Source of the DNA: Paracoccaceae bacterium
GTDB lineage: Bacteria > Pseudomonadota > Alphaproteobacteria > Rhodobacterales > Rhodobacteraceae
Direction of reading: 5' to 3'
NCBI GenBank assembly: GCA_014323795.1
Contig: JACONK010000001.1
Span: 1-64,000 of the forward strand
Length of the DNA: 64,000 nucleotides
Below, in pieces: positions 55,604-64,000 of this stretch. Numbering within the stretch: the stretch's first letter is position 1; every line of letters starts with the position of its first letter. The translations under genes were made by a program, and so were the position numbers. The notes below the pieces were generated by a model. The model was not told where the DNA came from. It searched no databases and saw nothing but the letters and a program-made list of their open reading frames with translations.

Positions 55604-56072
55604 CCTGTCTTCGAAGGTTGCGCACTTCCAGCGTCATCCGGTTCGCGGATGTAACCTTCACTTTTGCACCGGGTTCTGCCAGTTCGCCGTCCGGCCAGTT
55701 CGCCCGCCAGCGGGTGCCGTCAACCTCCACCGCGCCAGTGCCCGTGTCGAAGTTGAGCACTTTACCAATGCGCCCGACCAGATGATCGGGTCGGGAATTG
55801 AGCGTGGCATGCTCTTGCCCGCCATCTCCGTAGTGCTGCATCAGCCAGCGTCCGGCAAAGGTCAGAACCACGGCAACGACCGCGAAGAGTGTGATCTGCA
55901 CATCGCCCGACAGGCCGGGCATTATCCACAGCAGGAAGGCCATCTGAAAGGCAGCGAGGCAAACCCAGATCAGCACATAGGTGCCAGTGACGATTTCCAG
56001 CGCACCGAGCGCGAAGGCCAGTGCAACCCACCACCAGGGGCTAAGCCCTTCAAGGAGGTCGAGAATCGGCAT
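55518..56072 (-). CDS. NfeD-family membrane protein
   Basis: A 184-residue NfeD short-form protein with three to four N-terminal TM helices (LSPWWWVALAFALGALEIVTGTYVLIWVCLAAF and following) and a soluble C-terminal OB-like domain, HLVGRIGKVLNFDTGTGAVEVDGTRWRA (about 96-123). NfeD proteins partner with SPFH/stomatin proteins in membrane quality control. The start overlaps the stop of the SPFH gene upstream by one base, matching the usual operon. The last ~28 codons extend beyond the OB domain and overlap the convergent hydrolase gene, so the original stop may have been lost. Confidence 0.85.
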   Translation of the reverse strand: MPILDLLEGLSPWWWVALAFALGALEIVTGTYVLIWVCLAAFQMAFLLWIMPGLSGDVQITLFAVVAVVLTFAGRWLMQHYGDGGQEHATLNSRPDHLVGRIGKVLNFDTGTGAVEVDGTRWRANWPDGELAEPGAKVKVTSANRMTLEVRNLRRQVIRRPVAAAVSSSDKSVRSRGSDTGVNL

Positions 56073-57016
56073 CAGAATACCTCCTTTTTACCCGCAACGG
56101 CCTTGGCTATGTTGGCGATACCGCCGACCGAACCGATCAACGAAGATGCCTCAAGCGGAATCATCACGGTCTTGGAATTCGGCGATGCGGCTATGTCTTT
56201 CAGTGCCTGGGTGTAGCCCTGGGCCACGAAGTAGTTGATCGCCTGCACGTCGCCCTTGGCGATGGCTTCTGATACCACGGCGGTCGCGGTTGCTTCAGCA
56301 TGTGCTTCGCGTTCGCGGGCTTCCGCGTCCAGGAATGCGGCCTCTTTCCGGCCCTCAGCTTCCCGAATTTGGCTCTCACGCTTCCCTTCGGCCTGCAGAA
56401 TGGCGGATTGCTTTTGACCCTCTGCTGTCAGGATTTCCGCCCGCTTGTCACGTTCGGCCTTCATCTGACGGGCCATTGCCTCTGAAATATCCGGCGGCGG
56501 CGCGAGGTCTTTGATCTCTACCCGAGTGACTTTCACGCCCCAGGGATGTGCGGCTTCATCAATCACTGCTAACAGTTTCGCGTTTATCACGTCTCTGTTC
56601 GAAAGGCTTTCATCGAGATCCATGGACCCGATCACCGACCGGATGTTCGTTTGCGTCAGGTTCGATAGGGCCCGGTAAAGGTCGCGCACCTCATAGGCTG
56701 CACTGCTTGCGTCCACAACCTGATAAAAGGTTACGGCGTCTGTCACAACCATGGCGTTGTCGCGGGTAATCACTTCTTGGCTGTCAATATCCAGAACGGT
56801 TTCCATCATGTTGATTTTGGTGCCGACCTTATCCATAACCGGGATCAGAAAGCGCAGGCCTGGTTTCAGCGTCCGGGTGTAGCGGCCAAAGCGTTCGACG
56901 GTCCACTCCTCCCCCTGGGGAACGGATTTGACCATCATCCATAACAAAATTACGACAAATATAAAAATTGTGGTTGCGGTGATCCCCAGGGATTCAAGTA
57001 TCAAAAGGTCGGCCAA
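56072..57016 (-). CDS. SPFH/stomatin-like membrane protease-associated protein
   Basis: A 314-residue SPFH-domain protein of the stomatin/QmcA type. One N-terminal TM helix (TATTIFIFVVILLWMMV) precedes the SPFH domain with VPQGEEWTVERFGRYTRTLKPGL (about 32-54), LDIDSQEVITRDNAMV and NIRSVIGSMDLDESLSNRDVIN (about 132-153). An alanine/glutamate-rich helical tail follows (KRAEILTAEGQKQSAILQAEG, about 193-213). The C-terminal segment shows IPLEASSLIGSVGGI. It scaffolds membrane microdomains with the NfeD protein encoded next. Intact. Confidence 0.9.
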   Translation of the reverse strand: MADLLILESLGITATTIFIFVVILLWMMVKSVPQGEEWTVERFGRYTRTLKPGLRFLIPVMDKVGTKINMMETVLDIDSQEVITRDNAMVVTDAVTFYQVVDASSAAYEVRDLYRALSNLTQTNIRSVIGSMDLDESLSNRDVINAKLLAVIDEAAHPWGVKVTRVEIKDLAPPPDISEAMARQMKAERDKRAEILTAEGQKQSAILQAEGKRESQIREAEGRKEAAFLDAEAREREAHAEATATAVVSEAIAKGDVQAINYFVAQGYTQALKDIAASPNSKTVMIPLEASSLIGSVGGIANIAKAVAGKKEVF

Positions 57017-57161
57017 GGTATTTCCTCCTTACTCTGCATCCTGATACCTAGCAGTATGCATGTCCAATTGGAATTCCTTTTGTGCCGGAGCTGTCAGACT
57101 GCTTGGCGAATGCAGCTAATACCCTTATGTTTGGTGCCGAGGCAGAAGGAGTTTTTCAGCA

Positions 57162-58361
57162 ATGAAAGCACCAGGCACCAAGGCTGACGCGCAGTTCACT
57201 CAGCCCGTCAGGATCATTCTGACGATGCTTGTCTTCGTGGTGGTTGTGGCAATTGGTGCAATGCTCGCGTACGAGCGGCTCCTGCCCATTTTCATGGCCA
57301 ATGTTTACCTGAACGGGTTTATCGGGTTGGTTTTTATTTTCGGTATTCTGGCGTGTTTCTGGCAGGTCTTCACGCTGATCAGCTGTGTGAGCTGGATTGA
57401 GGGCTTTGCGATCGACCGGCCGGGGCATCAATTCACGCAGGCCCCGGGCTTACTGGCGTCCCTTGCGGCGTATCTGCGCAAACGTGGGGCGAGGTCAGCA
57501 CTAACGACAAGTTCTACCGCCTCGATCCTCGATTCCGTGGCAACCCGCCTCGACGAGGGCAGAGAGATCACGCGCTACGTAATTAACCTTTTGATCTTCC
57601 TTGGCCTTTTGGGCACGTTTTACGGACTTGCTGTGACTGTTCCCGCCGTGGTCGATACGATACGGTCGCTCGCTCCGCAGGAAGACGGGTCGTCTATGAA
57701 TGTCTTTGATAATCTGATGTCCGGACTGGAACGTCAGTTGAGCGGCATGGGAACGGCGTTCGGGTCATCGTTGCTTGGCTTGGCGGGTTCGCTGGTTATC
57801 GGCTTGCTGGATCTGTTGTCCGGGCGCGGCCAGAACCGGTTTTACGGCGAAATGGAGGAATGGCTGTCGTCGATTACCCGAATTGGCGTCCTTGGCGGGG
57901 GGGAGGAAGCAGACCTCGGCGGGGTAAGCAATTTCGCCCTTGCGGACTTGCTGGAGCACACGACCTTCCAGATGGAAACATTGCAGGGGCTGATTCGGGA
58001 CACTACCGCCGGGTGGGAAAAAACCGACAAGTGCCTGGTCCATCTGGCAGACGTTGTGGAGCGGTTTGCAGAGTCTGTGGCGACCACCCAGAGTGCAAAT
58101 GTGCAACTGACCGAACAGGTCGCCTATGGCAGCGACAGGATTGTGGAATCACTCCGCGACCTGTCTGCCCGGATGCGGCAGAACGACGAGGTCTGGGATG
58201 CGGAGGCCAAAATGCGCCTGCGCAACATCGATACCCAGCTCCTGCGTATCATTGAAGAGATGATATCCGCACGCCAGGATGTCGTGGGCGGATTGCGTTC
58301 GGATATTCTGAGTCTGACGTCCACCCTGCGCGAAGCCATTCAGGCCGAACAGGAGTCCTAG
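57162..58361 (+). CDS. MotA/TolQ/ExbB-type membrane protein
   Basis: A 399-residue membrane protein. Hydrophobic helices lie at about 18-40 (IILTMLVFVVVVAIGAML), 48-72 (FMANVYLNGFIGLVFIFGILA), 138-160 (YVINLLIFLGLLGTFYGLAVTV) and 198-218 (GTAFGSSLLGLAGSLVIGLLDLL). The last two form the MotA/ExbB core, with the LGLLGTFYGL and MGTAFGSSLLGLAGSL signature. Residues from about 240 are soluble and helical, ending in a cytosolic coiled coil. It sits 3 bases before the OmpA-domain gene, implying a stator-like pair driven by ion flow. No Walker, tad or flagellar genes surround it. The pair is a non-flagellar system of unknown cargo. Confidence 0.82.
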   Translation: MKAPGTKADAQFTQPVRIILTMLVFVVVVAIGAMLAYERLLPIFMANVYLNGFIGLVFIFGILACFWQVFTLISCVSWIEGFAIDRPGHQFTQAPGLLASLAAYLRKRGARSALTTSSTASILDSVATRLDEGREITRYVINLLIFLGLLGTFYGLAVTVPAVVDTIRSLAPQEDGSSMNVFDNLMSGLERQLSGMGTAFGSSLLGLAGSLVIGLLDLLSGRGQNRFYGEMEEWLSSITRIGVLGGGEEADLGGVSNFALADLLEHTTFQMETLQGLIRDTTAGWEKTDKCLVHLADVVERFAESVATTQSANVQLTEQVAYGSDRIVESLRDLSARMRQNDEVWDAEAKMRLRNIDTQLLRIIEEMISARQDVVGGLRSDILSLTSTLREAIQAEQES

Positions 58362-58364
58362 GCA

Positions 58365-60260
58365 ATGGCACTTGCCCGTCGCGCTGGCAACCGGTTTTCG
58401 GCCAACATCTGGCCGGGCTTTGTAGACGCGATGACCGCGCTCCTGCTGGTGCTGATGTTTGTGCTAACCATCTTCATGGTCGTGCAGTTTGTGCTGCGGG
58501 AAACGATCAGCGGTCAGGACGAAGAACTGAACGCGCTGACATTAGAAATCGCTGAACTGGCCAATGCACTGGGCCTGGAACGGCAGCGGTCCGCCGGATT
58601 GGAAAGCAGTATTGTATCGCTGACCGGGGCCCTGGAAGCGGCAGAAAGCAACATTGCCGATCAAGCGGCCCGGATATCGACCCTTGAAGGCGCGGTGGCG
58701 GAACGGGACGCAAATATCACGGCGTTTGAAGATCAGGTTACAGCCCTTTTGGCCCGGTCAGCAAATCTCGAGGAAACGCTCGCCAGCCGTGCCGCCCGGA
58801 TCGCCACGCTGGAAGACAGCGGTGCCGAACTGAGTGCGGAGCGTGATCAACTGCTGGCGGATAAGCAGGCGCTTGAGGCGGCAAACGCGCAGGAGATTTC
58901 CCGGAAAGAAGCCCTGCAACTGGCCCTTGCGGCGGCCCGCACCGAAATTGATGCGGCTGCCGAGGCGGCCCGTCTGGCCGCTGCGCGGCGTGAAGCCCTG
59001 GAAACGCTGGTCAGCCAATTGCGGCAGGAGGCGGAGGAACGCGAAGGGTCTTTGGCGACTGCACTCGCCGCACTTGCGGCAACCCGGACTGATTTGGATA
59101 GGTCTGGGAAAAGCCTGACACAGGCCCTGCGGGATTTGACCGCAGCCAACACGGCACTGGAAGGGGCCCATGCCGACCTGCAGATTGCCGGGAACCAGCT
59201 CAGGCAGCAAGGGATGACAGAAGAAGAACTACGCACACGCCTGCAACAGATGGTCGACGAACTGTCATCGGAGCAAGCCGCCCGCTTGGCAGAAGCTGCC
59301 GCAGCAGAAGCACTGCGCACCCGCCTGCAAAACGCGGAGACGGAACTGACAGCCATGACGCTGGCACTGGAAGAAGAGCGCCGCAAGGCAGAGGATACCC
59401 TGACGATACTGGCCGCCGCGGAGTTGGCGCAAGAGGAAGCGGAGACCGCCGCCCGGAATAACCTGACCGCGGCAGAGAGGGATCGTGCGCTGCTTTCGGC
59501 CGCCCAGACCCGTCTGCGCGAGCAAGAGGCCGCAAATGCGCACAGCCAGCGGCAGGTGACACTTTTGAACCGTCAGGCCGCAAGCCTGCGAAAAGAGCTG
59601 CAAAGGCTGCAGGGTCTGCTGGATGCGGCGGCAGAGAAAGACGCACAAGCCGAGGTGCAGATCGAAACGCTGGGGCGCAACCTCAATCGGGCCCTGGCCC
59701 GGGTGGCCGCCGAACAGCGCCGTGCCGCGTCAGAAGCCGCCCGCCGCGCCGCGCTGGAGGAAGCTGAACGCCGGCGGCTGGAAACTGAAGCGCAGGATTT
59801 GCGCAAATTCCGATCGGAATTTTTCGGCCAGCTGCGCGATGTTCTTGGTAGCCGGCAGGGTGTCCGGATCGTGGGGGATCGGTTTGTGTTTTCGTCCGAG
59901 ATCCTGTTCGGCACCGGATCGGCGGAGCTGGGTGTTCGCGGCAAGGAGGAAATCGCCAAAGTGGCCTCCATCATTCGCGATGTAGCTGATAAAATCCCCC
60001 CCGGGATTGACTGGATTCTGCGGGTGGATGGGCACACTGACAAGACCCCCCTGTCAGGCACGGGTTATTATCGCGACAACTGGGAGCTGAGCCAGGGCCG
60101 TGCGTTGAGTGTGGTGAAATATCTGAAAAACGAGCTGGGCATCCCGCCTGAGCGGCTGGCGGCCAATGGGTTTGGCGAATTTCAACCGATTATTGATGGC
60201 GACGGGCCGGAGGCCTTGGCCCTGAACCGTCGCATTGAGCTGAAACTCACAGAACGCTGA
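58365..60260 (+). CDS. OmpA/MotB-like protein with very long coiled coil
   Basis: A 631-residue protein. One TM helix (about 17-44, FVDAMTALLLVLMFVLTIFMV), whose Asp19 occupies the place of the MotB proton-binding Asp, is followed by roughly 440 residues of near-continuous heptad-rich coiled coil (Ala/Leu/Glu/Arg). The C-terminal OmpA-like peptidoglycan-binding domain shows FSSEILFGTGSAELG, LRVDGHTDKTPLSGTG (about 545-560), NWELSQGRALSVVKYL and LAANGFGEFQPI. It pairs with the MotA-like membrane protein 3 bases upstream. The coil would bridge inner membrane and peptidoglycan; ordinary MotB has a far shorter linker. Intact. Confidence 0.85.
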   Translation: MALARRAGNRFSANIWPGFVDAMTALLLVLMFVLTIFMVVQFVLRETISGQDEELNALTLEIAELANALGLERQRSAGLESSIVSLTGALEAAESNIADQAARISTLEGAVAERDANITAFEDQVTALLARSANLEETLASRAARIATLEDSGAELSAERDQLLADKQALEAANAQEISRKEALQLALAAARTEIDAAAEAARLAAARREALETLVSQLRQEAEEREGSLATALAALAATRTDLDRSGKSLTQALRDLTAANTALEGAHADLQIAGNQLRQQGMTEEELRTRLQQMVDELSSEQAARLAEAAAAEALRTRLQNAETELTAMTLALEEERRKAEDTLTILAAAELAQEEAETAARNNLTAAERDRALLSAAQTRLREQEAANAHSQRQVTLLNRQAASLRKELQRLQGLLDAAAEKDAQAEVQIETLGRNLNRALARVAAEQRRAASEAARRAALEEAERRRLETEAQDLRKFRSEFFGQLRDVLGSRQGVRIVGDRFVFSSEILFGTGSAELGVRGKEEIAKVASIIRDVADKIPPGIDWILRVDGHTDKTPLSGTGYYRDNWELSQGRALSVVKYLKNELGIPPERLAANGFGEFQPIIDGDGPEALALNRRIELKLTER

Positions 60261-60858
60261 TCCCTTGCCAAAAGGGCAGGTTTCGCCCGCGCACCCTGAA
60301 TCGGGATATTTGCCGAGCCACAACCACACAACGGTGTAGCAGCGCAGGTTTGGCTGTTGTCGTTTATGCGCTACAATAGTCCCTGACAGCTGTCATGGGA
60401 ACCCCTCACAAGTGTGAGATATCCGCCACAATCAAGGGCATTGCCTGCCTTGGCGGACAGATGTGCCACATGACCAGGCAGTCGGCTCCCGATCCCCGTG
60501 GGCGTTCAGGGAGTATAGGTTGGGTGTGCTTTTATCCTTGTATCGACCGGACCCGGTCCGGTGCAGTCAAAAGCTTTTCCAGCCGCCCGGCGGTGTGCAC
60601 CGTATCGTCAGAGGTTTTGATTTTCAGACCCACAGCTTTTTGCGAGGCTGTCGAAGAGAATGAAAAACAGGTTGGGAAGAACCGTCTTTCGTCCGGCTTC
60701 TGCTGACATGCACAGGGTGCAACTCGCGATATTGGCAAGCACGATCATCAGTTCCTCGTGGTGGCCGACGATAGTCCGGACCTGAGTACGCTCAAGCCGT
60801 GCCGCTTGCGTCGGCACCGCCGAATCGAGGCAGGGTGCCTGTACTACACCTGTCACGG
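60261..60858. other. no gene seen (about 600 bp)
   Basis: Convergent region between the OmpA-like gene and clpA. A minus-strand frame near 60608-60856 contains a hydrophobic patch, and an overlapping frame reads AVGLKIKTSDDTVHTAGRLEKLL, perhaps relics of an old gene. I recognise no family. Confidence 0.35.
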
Positions 60859-63180
60859 CTATTTCGCCGTCAGAAGCGGAGGCTTTTTGCGTGTGACCCG
60901 CGTCTTTTCGGGTGGCTTGATCGTCAGCACGAGATCTCCGTCCCTGACGCTTACTTTCACCAGACCGCCTTTCGACAGTTTGCCGAAAAGCAGTTCTTCG
61001 GCCAGGGGTTTCTTGACGTGTTCCCGGATCACCCGGGCCAGGGGCCGGGCTCCCATTTTTTCGTCGTAACCCTTGTTACCCAGCCATGCTGCAGCGGCAG
61101 GGGTCATTTCGAACACCACGTTGCGGTCCATCAGCTGTGCTTCCAATTGCAGGATGAACTTGTTTACAACCTTGCTGATCGTCTTTCTGGCGAGCGGTGC
61201 AAAGCTGATCACGGCGTCCAGGCGGTTGCGGAACTCCGGCGTGAAGAGATTTTCTATGGCCACCATATCTTCTCCTTCGCGGCGCACACGGCCAAAGCCC
61301 ATAGCGGACCTGGCCTGTTCGGTCGCACCAGCGTTTGAAGTCATGATCAGAATTACGTTTCGAAAATCGGTTGTTCGGCCATTGTGATCGGTCAGTTTAC
61401 CATGATCCATCACCTGCAGAAGGATATTGAAGACGTCCGGGTGAGCCTTTTCAACTTCATCAAGCAAAAGCACACAGTGTGGATTCTGGTCAACGCCGTC
61501 AGTCAGCAGCCCGCCCTGGTCAAATCCGACATAGCCCGGCGGCGCACCGATCAGGCGGCTGATCGCGTGTTTTTCCATGTACTCGGACATGTCGAAGCGG
61601 ATCAGTTCCACGCCAAGGGTATCGGCCAGCTGACGGGCAACCTCGGTTTTGCCTACACCGGTCGGACCGGCGAAGAGGTAGTTACCTATGGGCTTCTCCG
61701 GCTCCCTCAGGCCTGCCCGACCAAGCTTGACAGCTACCGAGAGTGCCTCAATCGCTTCATCTTGGCCAAAAATAACGCGTTTCAGGCTGGTTTCCAGATC
61801 CTGAAGCACCTCTGTGTCATCCTTCGATACGGTCTTTGGCGGGATTCGGGCGATTTTGGCCACAACATTTTCAATCTCTGAGACGTCGATGGCTTTTGTC
61901 CGCTTGTCTGCTGCGATGATGTGCTGGTAAGCCCCGGCCTCATCAATCACGTCGATGGCTTTATCCGGCAATTTGCGGTCGTGGATGTAGCGTGCTGCCA
62001 GTTCGACCGAGGATTTGATCGCTTCCGCCGTGTATTTGATCTCATGGTGTTCCTCGAAATAGGGTTTCAGCCCCCGAAGTATCTTGATCGCGTCTTCCAC
62101 GGACGGCTCGTCCACGTCTATCTTCTGAAAACGGCGGCTGAGCGCACGATCTTTTTCGAAGTGCTGGCGGTATTCCTTGTAGGTGGTGGACCCCATGCAG
62201 CGCAGCTTGCCATCTTGCAGGGCGGGTTTGAGGAGGTTAGAGGCATCCATCGCGCCCCCGGATGTTGCGCCTGCACCGATCACCGTGTGGATTTCATCGA
62301 TGAAGAGCACCGCATCCGGGTGATCTTGCAACGCGGTCATCACGGCCTTGAGCCGTTCCTCAAAATCACCGCGGTAACGGGTACCGGCCAGAAGTGCACC
62401 CATGTCAAGACTGTAGATCGTGGCATCCGACAGAATCTCTGGCGTCTCGCCAGCCACGATTTTGGCAGCGAGCCCTTCAGCGATGGCCGTCTTGCCGACG
62501 CCCGGATCTCCCACGAGGATCGGGTTATTTTTGCGGCGGCGGCAGAGCACCTGGATACAACGCTCCACCTCATGGTCACGGCCGACCAACGGGTCAATGC
62601 CGCCGTCCTCGGCCTTGGCATTCAGGTCTACGCAGTATCTTTGAAGTGCGGTTTTGCCCTTTGTGCTTTCGGATTTTTCGAAGGTGCTTTCCTGTTCATC
62701 CTCCGCCCCGGTGACCGGGCGAGATTCGCCGTAGGACGAGTTCTTCGCCACCCCATGGCTGATGAAATTCACTGCGTCGTAGCGGGTCATATCCTGTTCC
62801 TGCAGAAAGTAGGTCGCGTGGCTCTCGCGCTCGGCAAAGATCGCGACCAGCACGTTGGCCCCCGTCACCTCGTTCCGACCGGAGCTTTGCACGTGGATTG
62901 CAGCGCGCTGGATGACGCGCCGGAAAGCTTTCGTGGGCGTTGCCTCCGATTCATCATGTTCAATGACGAGGTTGTGGAGTTCGGTATCCATGAACCGGAT
63001 CAAGGTGGTGCGCAGGTCATCAAGGTCCACTTCGCAGGCGCGCATGACGCTGGCGGCATCCTGTTCATCTACAAGAGCCAAAAGCAAATGTTCCAGGGTG
63101 GCCAATTTATGGCGGCGCGTATTGGCGAAGGCGAGTGCGGTGTGGATGGCCTTTTCCAGACTGCTTGAAAAAGAAGGCAT
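60859..63180 (-). CDS. clpA: ATP-dependent Clp protease ATP-binding subunit ClpA
   Basis: A 773-residue Hsp100 unfoldase feeding ClpP. The ClpS-binding N-domain has [31 protein letters not shown] (about 8-38). AAA module D1: Walker [16 protein letters not shown] (about 216-230), Walker [16 protein letters not shown]2: Walker [16 protein letters not shown] (about 497-511), Walker [17 protein letters not shown]. The tyrosine pore loop GPPGYVGFD is near residue 543 as [12 protein letters not shown], and the ClpP-docking loop of the IGF type should follow near 615-620 ([10 protein letters not shown] is seen there). ATG 63180 follows aaaaggatgac. A clpS gene, usually just upstream, is not found. 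Confidence 0.96.
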   Translation of the reverse strand: MPSFSSSLEKAIHTALAFANTRRHKLATLEHLLLALVDEQDAASVMRACEVDLDDLRTTLIRFMDTELHNLVIEHDESEATPTKAFRRVIQRAAIHVQSSGRNEVTGANVLVAIFAERESHATYFLQEQDMTRYDAVNFISHGVAKNSSYGESRPVTGAEDEQESTFEKSESTKGKTALQRYCVDLNAKAEDGGIDPLVGRDHEVERCIQVLCRRRKNNPILVGDPGVGKTAIAEGLAAKIVAGETPEILSDATIYSLDMGALLAGTRYRGDFEERLKAVMTALQDHPDAVLFIDEIHTVIGAGATSGGAMDASNLLKPALQDGKLRCMGSTTYKEYRQHFEKDRALSRRFQKIDVDEPSVEDAIKILRGLKPYFEEHHEIKYTAEAIKSSVELAARYIHDRKLPDKAIDVIDEAGAYQHIIAADKRTKAIDVSEIENVVAKIARIPPKTVSKDDTEVLQDLETSLKRVIFGQDEAIEALSVAVKLGRAGLREPEKPIGNYLFAGPTGVGKTEVARQLADTLGVELIRFDMSEYMEKHAISRLIGAPPGYVGFDQGGLLTDGVDQNPHCVLLLDEVEKAHPDVFNILLQVMDHGKLTDHNGRTTDFRNVILIMTSNAGATEQARSAMGFGRVRREGEDMVAIENLFTPEFRNRLDAVISFAPLARKTISKVVNKFILQLEAQLMDRNVVFEMTPAAAAWLGNKGYDEKMGARPLARVIREHVKKPLAEELLFGKLSKGGLVKVSVRDGDLVLTIKPPEKTRVTRKKPPLLTAK

Positions 63181-64000
63181 TCAGTCATCCTTTTATATGG
63201 TGCGCCCCAAACATACCGGGCTGTCCCTTGAGCGTAGATTTCGGCGTATATGCCTGGGCTTCAAGTGATTTTTGGGAAAGGCCCATGAAAAATCCTGGAA
63301 AAGGCCCACGAAACGGGCGGATTGGTGCTTTTCACCCAGGAATTCATCGGGCAGGCAAGAATGGAAAGAGTTGCATCCGTCTGATTCGGGTCGCCGCCAT
63401 GTGAGGGCGCGGCGGCTCACACCCCTCATACGGAGATTGCCACGAAGAAACCTGTCCTTGCTGTTGTCCTCGCCTGCCTTACCCCCGACCTGTGCGGCAC
63501 CGGTTGATGATTCACAAGGTTTGTGAACTGCTTTTTTTAGCACTTTTGTTGCAGTGAATGTCAACAAGGGCAAAAATCCGGAAATGACTGTTTCAGAAAC
63601 AGGGGATTTAGGTGAGCGTGTCGCCCGCATACGAGTTGAAGACATAAAATTCCAAAATTGCTTGGGGTGTGTTCAAAGGATGAGGTCTTATTAAAGTATT
63701 TTCGGTACCTCGAAACCGGGTTCAGTCAGGTGAACTCGCGGCGAAATGGGCCAGTCTTCATTGGCGTGACCTTTGAATCCGTCACCGGGGCGGGCTGGTT
63801 CCCGCCCCAGCCTTCGTCAGACTGTTCCCATGCCCCGCGTTTCCCTACAGGTGCTATTGTCAGGATTAGTATCACCCGAAGATCATGAATCGGTGCAGGC
63901 GGACGTGGCTGTATTTCTGGTCAGGCATGAACTTCTGCCGATGCATTCAGGTTCGGGAACAGGACAGGCATCAAAAGTTATCCTTGCGGGTGCGCACCTC
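63181..64000. other. no gene seen (820 bp)
   Basis: Upstream of clpA no clpS, phasin or other familiar gene is visible on either strand. The open frames there are not protein-like. It probably contains the clpA promoter; a gene entering from the right edge cannot be excluded. Confidence 0.45.

Noticed and set aside
57162-60260. Zorya defence system
   Set aside because: No ZorC, ZorD or ZorE-like gene follows; the next gene is convergent clpA, and the long coil is in the B rather than the A subunit.
61921-63168. 415-codon plus-strand frame
   Set aside because: Lies wholly antisense to clpA, whose motifs are unambiguous.

Overview
The window reads as a chromosome segment of an alphaproteobacterium, most like Rhodobacterales. 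The pointers are the rRNA 3' end and 5S sequence, the infA-maf-RNase E/G order, the MoxR-DUF58-DUF4159 operon with divergent DUF1285, and the style of the SPFH/NfeD and MotA/OmpA-like pairs. Base composition is GC-rich throughout. Coding density is low for such an organism: about ten genes are visibly broken and several stretches of 300-800 bases hold no recognisable gene. This fits a lineage in active genome decay (for example host-restricted). Sequencing or assembly error could explain some single-base lesions but not the multiply damaged genes.

Layout. 1-400: end of a 23S rRNA gene and a 5S gene. 963-4853: sugar-phosphate isomerase and Fpg/Nei glycosylase (+), then three translationally coupled LPS-type glycosyltransferases (-). 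4981: initiator tRNA-Met. 5230-14014: a one-directional (-) array of an SF1 helicase lacking Walker A, a frameshifted SbcD/YhaM-like nuclease, a YhaN-like ATPase and three nucleotide-modification-associated genes (Nmad3, Nmad2 with an in-frame TAG, and a conserved partner broken at an A8 tract). This is the most unusual part of the window. 14361-15760: wrecks of pxpC/kipA and of an IS256 transposase. 16188: tRNA-Ser. 16620-21313: broken acyl-CoA dehydrogenase, intact alpha/beta hydrolase, broken NDP-forming acyl-CoA synthetase and the tail of a polyamine-type ABC ATPase. 21334-23167: infA-maf-RNase E/G. 23391-26000: broken potD-like gene, intact 3-hydroxybutyryl-CoA dehydrogenase, broken DUF1178 gene.

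26613-28811: copper-type P-ATPase. 29232-30293: tRNA-Leu and hemC. 30343-37994: DUF1285 (and a small coupled ORF) divergent from a tightly overlapping MoxR/DUF58/DUF4159/membrane-protein operon. 38743-44321: rpsO and pnp, usually neighbours, here separated by an sbtA-sbtB bicarbonate transporter/PII pair and an LpcC-like glycosyltransferase. 44771-54198: a peptide uptake and hydrolysis cluster of fused DppDF ATPase, M20 amidohydrolase and broken argE on one strand, and DppA-DppB-DppC plus a PaaK-like ligase on the other. 54335-57016: rpmJ, tRNA-Val, N-formylglutamate amidohydrolase, NfeD and SPFH proteins. 57162-60260: a MotA/ExbB-like plus OmpA/MotB-like pair with a very long coiled coil. 60859-63180: clpA.

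Housekeeping genes (infA, rpsO, rpmJ, pnp, clpA, hemC) are intact, while catabolic and uptake genes (polyamine, acyl-CoA, oxoproline, acetylornithine) are the ones in ruins. That is the expected pattern of relaxed selection on metabolism.
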